Assembly: GCA_964020085.1 (NCBI GenBank)
Contig: OZ026606.1
Span: 11,321,797-11,385,796, forward strand
DNA length: 64,000 nt
From: Micromussa lordhowensis
Lineage: Eukaryota; Cnidaria; Anthozoa; Scleractinia; Lobophylliidae
Direction of reading: 5' to 3'
Shown: positions 58,501-64,000 of the stretch, in pieces
Layout: every line of letters begins with the position of its first letter
Position numbering within the stretch: position 1 is the first letter of the stretch
Translations under genes and position numbers: made by a program
The notes under the pieces: generated by a model
The model's input: only the letters and a program-made list of their open reading frames with translations
Databases searched by the model: none
What the model was told of the DNA's origin: nothing

Positions 58501-61500
58501 TGAAACTAGTGCACTTATTCCCTAGTACACTTTTATAATTAAGGACAATACTTTCATATTTTTTGGCAAAAATAGAAGCCATTCTTCCAAAGGAGTAAAC
58601 ATCACTTGCAGGAGAAGGTTTACTTGGTCCAGATACTATTCCTGGAGCTATGTGAGCATGCTTCTTGTGGTATTCTTGTTGCTCTTCATGGGGGAGGCGT
58701 TTGACAGCAGCTGTTGTTATGCACTTCCCAAAATCAATTAAGACTGCTCAGTACATGTATTTATTCTTCCAAAATGAAACAAGCACATTGTCCAATTTAA
58801 TGTCTCAGAGAATAAACCCTCTGGAATGCAGATGTGAAATTGTTTGAGCCAGCTGCAGTGTTATGCTGCACCAAATTGCTTATGAAAGATGTAGTGACTT
58901 GCTATGCAGGGCACTGTACATTGTAAATGCTTTATCGTTAATGTCACTCATGGCTAATAGTTTAGGACTTGGTTCTGTTGAGATCCCTTAAGGTAAGGGA
59001 GTATTTTGGTGTTGCAATGACATCATTATCATGGCTTCTCTTTCAACATCTCCTGAAGTAGCAGAGGAAAAGCTACAGATGTGCATCGTTAAAACATTTT
59101 CTGGCTGGAACCAAACATACCTGAACCAAGGTAGCTGCTCTCATCTTTATCACTTAGAGCCTCTCATAGGCTAAGGTCAATCTCTGCAATGTGTGCCTGA
59201 ATGGGCTTCTCTTTAAACACCTGTATTTGATGAAAACAAAGGTAAAATCAGCCACACGTATCTGGGCAAATTACACAGTTGCAATGACAGTAGTCCTCAA
59301 GCAAAGCAAGGGTGACAATGTAGAAACTCAACTACATGCAAGTGAGAGGTTGCCCTTCTGCTAGTCTAAGTCAATGCCCTCACAATTCATAGCCAAATTT
59401 TTCACTCTGGCTTAAGACCAGATGAGCAATGTACACATAGTGATCACATACATGTAGGAAACATAGACAAGTCTGATATGTGTAAAAAGGTCTGCATATT
59501 CTATCCATGAGAACTGTTGGAAATGTTTCTAAAGATAAAAACAAGAGTGGTAAACAGGGGGTCTAGATCACGTTTCACTTAAAATAAAACAGTCCTTTCC
59601 CACCCCCCCCCCACCCCCCTCTCTGTCAACACAAAAATTGGCATTGCCAATCTCACTTAATACCAAAAAAGAATTCAGAATCATGGTCCACAATTAACAA
59701 AACAATTATTAATTCTCATTTTAAGTAACAGATAATTGTTTTGTGAATTGTGACTCACAGATACTGGATAGATCACAATTAGCGAAACAAACATCGGTCA
59801 TTTCACATTTAGGGGGAAAAATGAAGGCCAATCATGGGTCATGAAATACTGTTATCCTCAAAAAGCTGGTTTACATGTACCTCGGTGTAAGAACTTTACT
59901 TCTGACGTTTTTCTTTGTTTTGGTGCTATTGATTTCCTGCTCTACTTTGTTTGATGGCTTTTGTTTACTTTTTTTATGTTACTGGTGAGATTGGTAGGTT
60001 TTTGTACCGAGGATGAGTGCAAAAACCTCTGACTTAACTGCTGTGTGAACTGTCTGAACTGTAAAGCAGAGGGAAAACCCCTACCATCTCAATATGATCT
60101 ATATGTTTCCAAAATGACTTCCCTGACAGGGCTCGAAATAATTTCTGGAGGGTCTCCGGACACGATGACCGGCCAAATTCATTTTAACTCGACCCACCCC
60201 CTACGAGTAGCTAAAAGTTGCACGACCCACCCCTTACGAAGGGTCCAAAAACTGATGACCCACCCCCTCTCTGCTCTGGCCCACCCCCCTATACTTTTTG
60301 ACCAGTCCCTTACTATTCAAACTTTTCAGTAGCTTCTATTATGCTTCTGAAGCTGTGCATTGAAACATGGTTTAATAGACAACACATATTTATCATAGTT
60401 AATAGAGGGGAATGGTTATGAAACTCATCAAAGTTCTTTGTTGTATGTTTTTGTTCTCTCTTTTGGCCTTGACCCTGCACAAAACACAATAGTTGTTTAC
60501 CACGGATCAAGGAATTAACCAATAGGAACGTGTTGGTTATGTAATTCATGCATAGTGTATGAGGGCAAAACAAAAGATTGTGCAGGGTCGCTGACCTTCC
60601 AACATAAATCTTGGCATCTTTGTTTGCTCCTTTGATGTTTGCCAGGCTTCCTAACCAGTCCCCTCTATTAACTATGTATTTATATACTATAATATAAATC
60701 GTTCTTAACCACCTTCAAATACGGAACACAGCTTGTGCAGGGCTTTGGTTTTCAACCAATCCGCAACAAAGATGTAATCTTTTCCTTTGAATTCATCAAA
60801 GTTTGACGTCTCCGCCATGATTTATCACCTTAATTAGTGCGTTAATAATTTTAGTGATGTAAATAGTTTCATAATGATTGTACTTTGTTTTTTACAGCTG
60901 AGTACAAATCAAAGATTGAATGCTATAATTTTTTTCTTTCATGCTGCTTTTACTAGCTATCTAAATTACTTGTTCTTAAAATGCCATTGACTCAGTTATA
61001 TATAAAACAGATAATAAAGTGGTAGAAAAAAATTAACCCTGGCACTCCTAAGGGAGGAGAAAACTCCTCCCCCCACCCATCACTCCTCCGAATTTAAAAT
61101 TCTTTTGGTAAAATCTTAATCAACAAATAGTAGTAAGCAGTTTGCTAAAAAACTTTCATTAGAATAGTAATCACAGGATTTCGTCCTCAAACAAACAATT
61201 TGAGAAAATACTTACATTGTCATGATAAAATTGGTCTAGGAGTGAAAGGGTTAATTAAGCCATTTTTGAGTACTCCAAACCGAAAAGGCTTCTTTTTTTA
61301 AACAGGTTTGAGGCAACTATGAGAAAGCCCAACTAATAACGAATAATAATGAGCTTTATTTAACCAGGGAGCACCTTCAGCAATCTGTTCTCCCAGGTGT
61401 CTATACTTCTCTGATGGGCTATTTTATAGTTATCATCTGATTGACAATTGAGTAGAGACTAACTCATATAGTACATTATATTATATAATATTTACTGTTA

Positions 61501-63768
61501 TCTTGTGACCAGATTGTGAAATAGCAAAAAACGAAAAAAATTGTGAAAACAGCTGTTTTCATGGTTTGTAAATTGTTATTGTTTTTCTCTCAGTGAACAG
61601 AGTATGAATAAATAAACAAAATGGTTATAAAAGGAATGTAACTGCTGAATTATCTTTGAGTTTGACTCTTTACTTGGGTTATTTTCCGTCTCGGCAGACC
61701 TTCTCCAAATTTACAGTTTTAGCACATTTTGCCCCCTGAAGCAAAGTTGGTCAAAACTTGGACTTTGATTATAATTGTTAATTGTTATACCTGAGCAAAC
61801 CCGCTCAATAGTGAGAGTTTGATCACATTTGCTACCCCAAGGAAACTTGTTTAAAACTTTGACTTCGTTCATATTTGCTATCCGAGCAGACATGTTCAAC
61901 TCTAAGAGTTTGATCACATTTGCCACCCCATGCAAACGTTTTCAAGACTTAGATTTGGACCATATTTGCCGCTCCAAGCAAAGTTTCCCAATATTAAGAG
62001 TTTGATGAAATTTGCCGCCCTCCAACAAGATTGTTCAAAATAAAGGGTTTGGTAACATTTGCTACATAAGCAAATGTGTTAAATACTAAAAGTTTTCTTA
62101 TATTTGCAACACAAAACAATATGGGTCAATTATTACATTTGCCTGCAGTTTCCAACATGTGCAAACATGATCAACAAATCATATTTGAACAACCTTTGCT
62201 ACCCAAGCAAACAATGTTAAGTTTTCATGCTTTGCTAACATTTTCAACGCTGCGTTAACTTCGTCAAAGTAATAAGTTTACATGCTTATACTACAGGCGC
62301 AAACCTCGAGCAAAACTGCAAATTTGTGCACTTATTTGCGTCATATGTAAAGATGGTTCAAACAAACAAATTTCCATCACATTTGAGCCATATGTAAATG
62401 ACCCCCAAATTTACAGCTACACATCACCTTTGCGCAAAGGCGCAAATCCTGAGCAAATGTGGCATTTACCGTCATTGCTACGGGTGGAAAATCTAGTGCA
62501 ATATCAATCTTTGCTCCTGAGCAGATTTGAGCAAATTTGTGCAAATGTGGTATTTGCTACACTTTTGCTTTAGTTTGGTTACCCAGGTAAATCCATTTTT
62601 TCGTCCAGTGTTAGCTCCTGCCGCAGCCTATGGTCACCCCCCCCCCCAAGGGATATCTCACTCCCCTGTATTTGGAAGGAGTGCCTAAAATGTTCACTCT
62701 ACGTATCCATAATATTCCCCTGAATGAAGAGAGGCACTGTCAAATGTTTAGAGCAATAAAACAGGACAATGGAGGGGTTTCGTCCGTGCCTTACGTTCTA
62801 ACATGGGGTAAATGGACTTTTTCGGCAATACTGCGACCATTTTGAATTCTATTCGGAGATTTTCAAAAACGACGACATCACGATAATCCGATTTGAGTTT
62901 TCCTCAAGCACTTGTTGCGTTTTGAATTTCTTTGGTGCAGTGTGGACGGAAAACATTTGATGCGTTTTCAGAGTGAAAACGCCCTTTTCAAACGTGGACC
63001 GCGCTTATGTTTGGACACACACGATGAGGGCGGATTCTTTGTAGTTCAATATTTATTCGAATTCTACCTTGTTCAATCTTTCCAGGACTCTGCATGCAAA
63101 AAAAGCCATTGAATCTGTACCGCTGAGGACGACATGTAGCACCATTCCTACAAGGACTGTATTCACACGGACTCTGGATAAAAAACAAATAATTGACATC
63201 TATAAAAGACAAATAAAAAGAGAAAAAAGAGAGAGAGATGGAGAGCGAGAAACCCTGGAAGAAGCAAAGTAAATAAATGAAAACCTGAAATCACATCATA
63301 TATTTCCTGATATTTCGTTGCTGTATTAACTTGCGGGGTTGTATTTGTGGATTATGTTCAACTGGCGACACCGCATTCAAACATTCATCATTTTGTTGCT
63401 CAAACTATAATAATATTATGTTTACCTACCGCCATACTGTAATGATGATAAAAATGACTTCGTTCCAATCTGTCTGAAAAAGTATACTTGTCTTCATAGA
63501 GCAGCTGACAGTCGTGTCTCTTCGGTGGAGAAACAGCAAAGTTAAAGGAGAAACAAAATCGATGTCTCAAGCATTCTAGCGCGCAGGCCATGGCGTCATA
63601 AACAACTAAAGAAGCACTCGCTTTTACGTTCAAAAACCAATGACAATGTTCTAAAAAATTCGTTCCGCTTTCTCTTTCCCCAAACCCTCGAGCAAGAATG
63701 TTTTCCGGGAAGGTTAACACTGCAGTAAGAGAAATACAACAGAAGAAAAATCTAAGTAACCGAGTCAT
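52562..63768 (-). CDS. Secreted PAN-EGF protein with coral-type C-terminal domain (3 exons)
   Basis: Exons on the minus strand are 63768-63430 (113 codons, phase 0), 63173-63068 (35 codons, ending phase 1) and 52992-52562 (ends TGA). Together they give 291 aa with GT/AG junctions in matching phases. Exon 1 holds a signal peptide (MTRLLRFFFCCISLTAVLTF) and a PAN/apple domain with C-x3-C-x4-FCFSFNF and a later DCQLLYE. Exon 2 is EGF-like (SPCEYSPCRNGATC...FFC) but lacks the last two cysteines. Exon 3 begins DAPWIKLNSNEVCFGAKND and ends RACVDVYAL. I know this C-terminal domain from coral secreted and matrix-type proteins, but it has no settled function. The protein probably acts outside the cell in adhesion, recognition or skeletal matrix. 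Intron 2 (10.1 kb) is mostly a transposon-like element. More exons inside that intron cannot be excluded. Confidence 0.75.
53031..53065. repeat. AAT(C/A) microsatellite
   Basis: AAATAAATAAATCAATCAAT repeats just inside intron 2 of the PAN-EGF gene, about 40 bases from the exon 3 acceptor (minus-strand sense). Confidence 0.7.
57276..57316. repeat. Short direct repeat
   Basis: AAAATAACTAATTAAGTAAA is repeated twice in direct succession with a shared junction. Confidence 0.8.
58436..59085 (-). pseudogene. Protein kinase domain pseudogene inside the CACTA-like element
   Basis: On the minus strand a kinase catalytic domain can be followed from the C-helix region (EAMIMMSLQHQN, about 59040-59005) to subdomain XI (PNARAHLNDIIRQL, about 58490-58450). 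The catalytic loop reads TGA-D-I-K-L-D-N, the stop (58805-58807) replacing the codon before the catalytic aspartate. A second in-frame TGA is at 58748-58750. The magnesium loop IDFGK (codon GAT at 58733-58735) and subdomain IX SDVYSFGRM (from 58606) are in the same frame as the catalytic loop. Thus the C lobe has two nonsense mutations and no frameshift. The N lobe is more decayed and the glycine loop is not seen. No introns interrupt the visible part. The kinase subfamily is not recognised. Confidence 0.75.
59596..59620. repeat. C-rich tract
   Basis: CCCACCCCCCCCCCACCCCCC inside the CACTA-like element. A second C-run occurs at 62637-62648, just outside its right end. Confidence 0.6.
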
Positions 63769-64000
63769 TTTGTTGGCTGGTTAGAAGCGTTTTGGGGCAA
63801 AGTCTAAGCGCTATAATGAACTGACGTCAAGTTAAATACAATTTTGGGGTGTTTGTTTAAACATGAAATGGAAGTAATGATGGATAAAATCTGTGAGATA
63901 ACATATAAGTTTCCTCTTGTGTTTTGCAATATTTACATAGCTTGTCAAATTAAAAATCTTGAAAGATTTTAAATCAGCTTATCGGGATCAAGATACCTTG
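63769..64000. other. Upstream region of the PAN-EGF gene
   Basis: This should contain the promoter of the minus-strand PAN-EGF gene. No clear TATA box or other site can be assigned in the 230 bases available. Confidence 0.35.

Larger units (their letters stand above)
53439..62610. mobile_element. 9.17-kb CACTG-ended element, EnSpm/CACTA-like
   Basis: The left end CACTGGACGAAAAAACGGATTTAC is matched by the complement of the right end with one mismatch over 24 bp. The bases just outside are TTA on both sides (53436-53438 and 62611-62613), a plausible 3-bp target duplication. The outer 560 bp (left) and 900 bp (right) are packed with short variants of GCAAATTTG, CAAATGTG and ATTTGC in both orientations. 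CACT-type ends, 3-bp duplications and subterminal repeat arrays together are the hallmarks of EnSpm/CACTA transposons. No transposase frame is visible. The interior contains a dead protein-kinase copy (58436-59085) and other anonymous sequence. Confidence 0.72.

Noticed and set aside
60045..60332. 95-codon plus-strand open frame with THPLR repeats
   Set aside because: It comes from a short CGACCCACCCC repeat inside the CACTA-like element and shows no protein-like conservation.

Overview
The window looks like nuclear DNA of an anthozoan cnidarian, most likely a stony coral. The reasons are AT-rich DNA, introns with GT/AG junctions, a DED-NACHT-LRR receptor of the type expanded in corals, secreted PAN/EGF proteins of a coral-type family, and many short foldback and terminal-inverted-repeat elements. 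All calls come from reading the sequence; no database search was possible.

Layout. (1) 780-16612, plus strand: a complete eight-exon Derlin-1 gene (255 aa, ER-associated degradation). Its last two introns hold a 2.1-kb transposon-like element, a degenerate repeat array, two tRNA-like sequences and a broken Crypton-type recombinase remnant. (2) 19306-21158, plus: a four-exon, four-helix membrane protein of 169 aa resembling MARVEL proteins. (3) 22259-33725, plus: a four-exon innate-immune receptor of 1085 aa, with a death-effector domain alone on exon 1 and NACHT plus leucine-rich repeats on one 2.8-kb exon. Two LINE fragments in opposite orientations sit in its last intron. (4) 33.7-39.2 kb: gene-poor, with foldback elements. 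(5) 39170-41662, minus: an unusual intronless gene for a predicted secreted 830-aa protein I cannot place in a family. (6) 47727-48074, minus: an isolated signal-peptide/PAN exon. (7) 52562-63768, minus: a three-exon secreted protein (signal peptide, PAN domain, EGF-like module, C-terminal domain; 291 aa). Its second intron is almost filled by a 9.17-kb element with CACTG termini and a probable TTA target duplication, resembling the EnSpm/CACTA superfamily. A dead protein-kinase copy lies inside that element.

The genes do not form one pathway. The most interesting items are the complete DED-NACHT-LRR gene, the unplaced 830-aa intronless gene, the CACTA-like element carrying a kinase pseudogene, and a 666-bp foldback element with intact 6-bp target duplications and an iterated internal motif.
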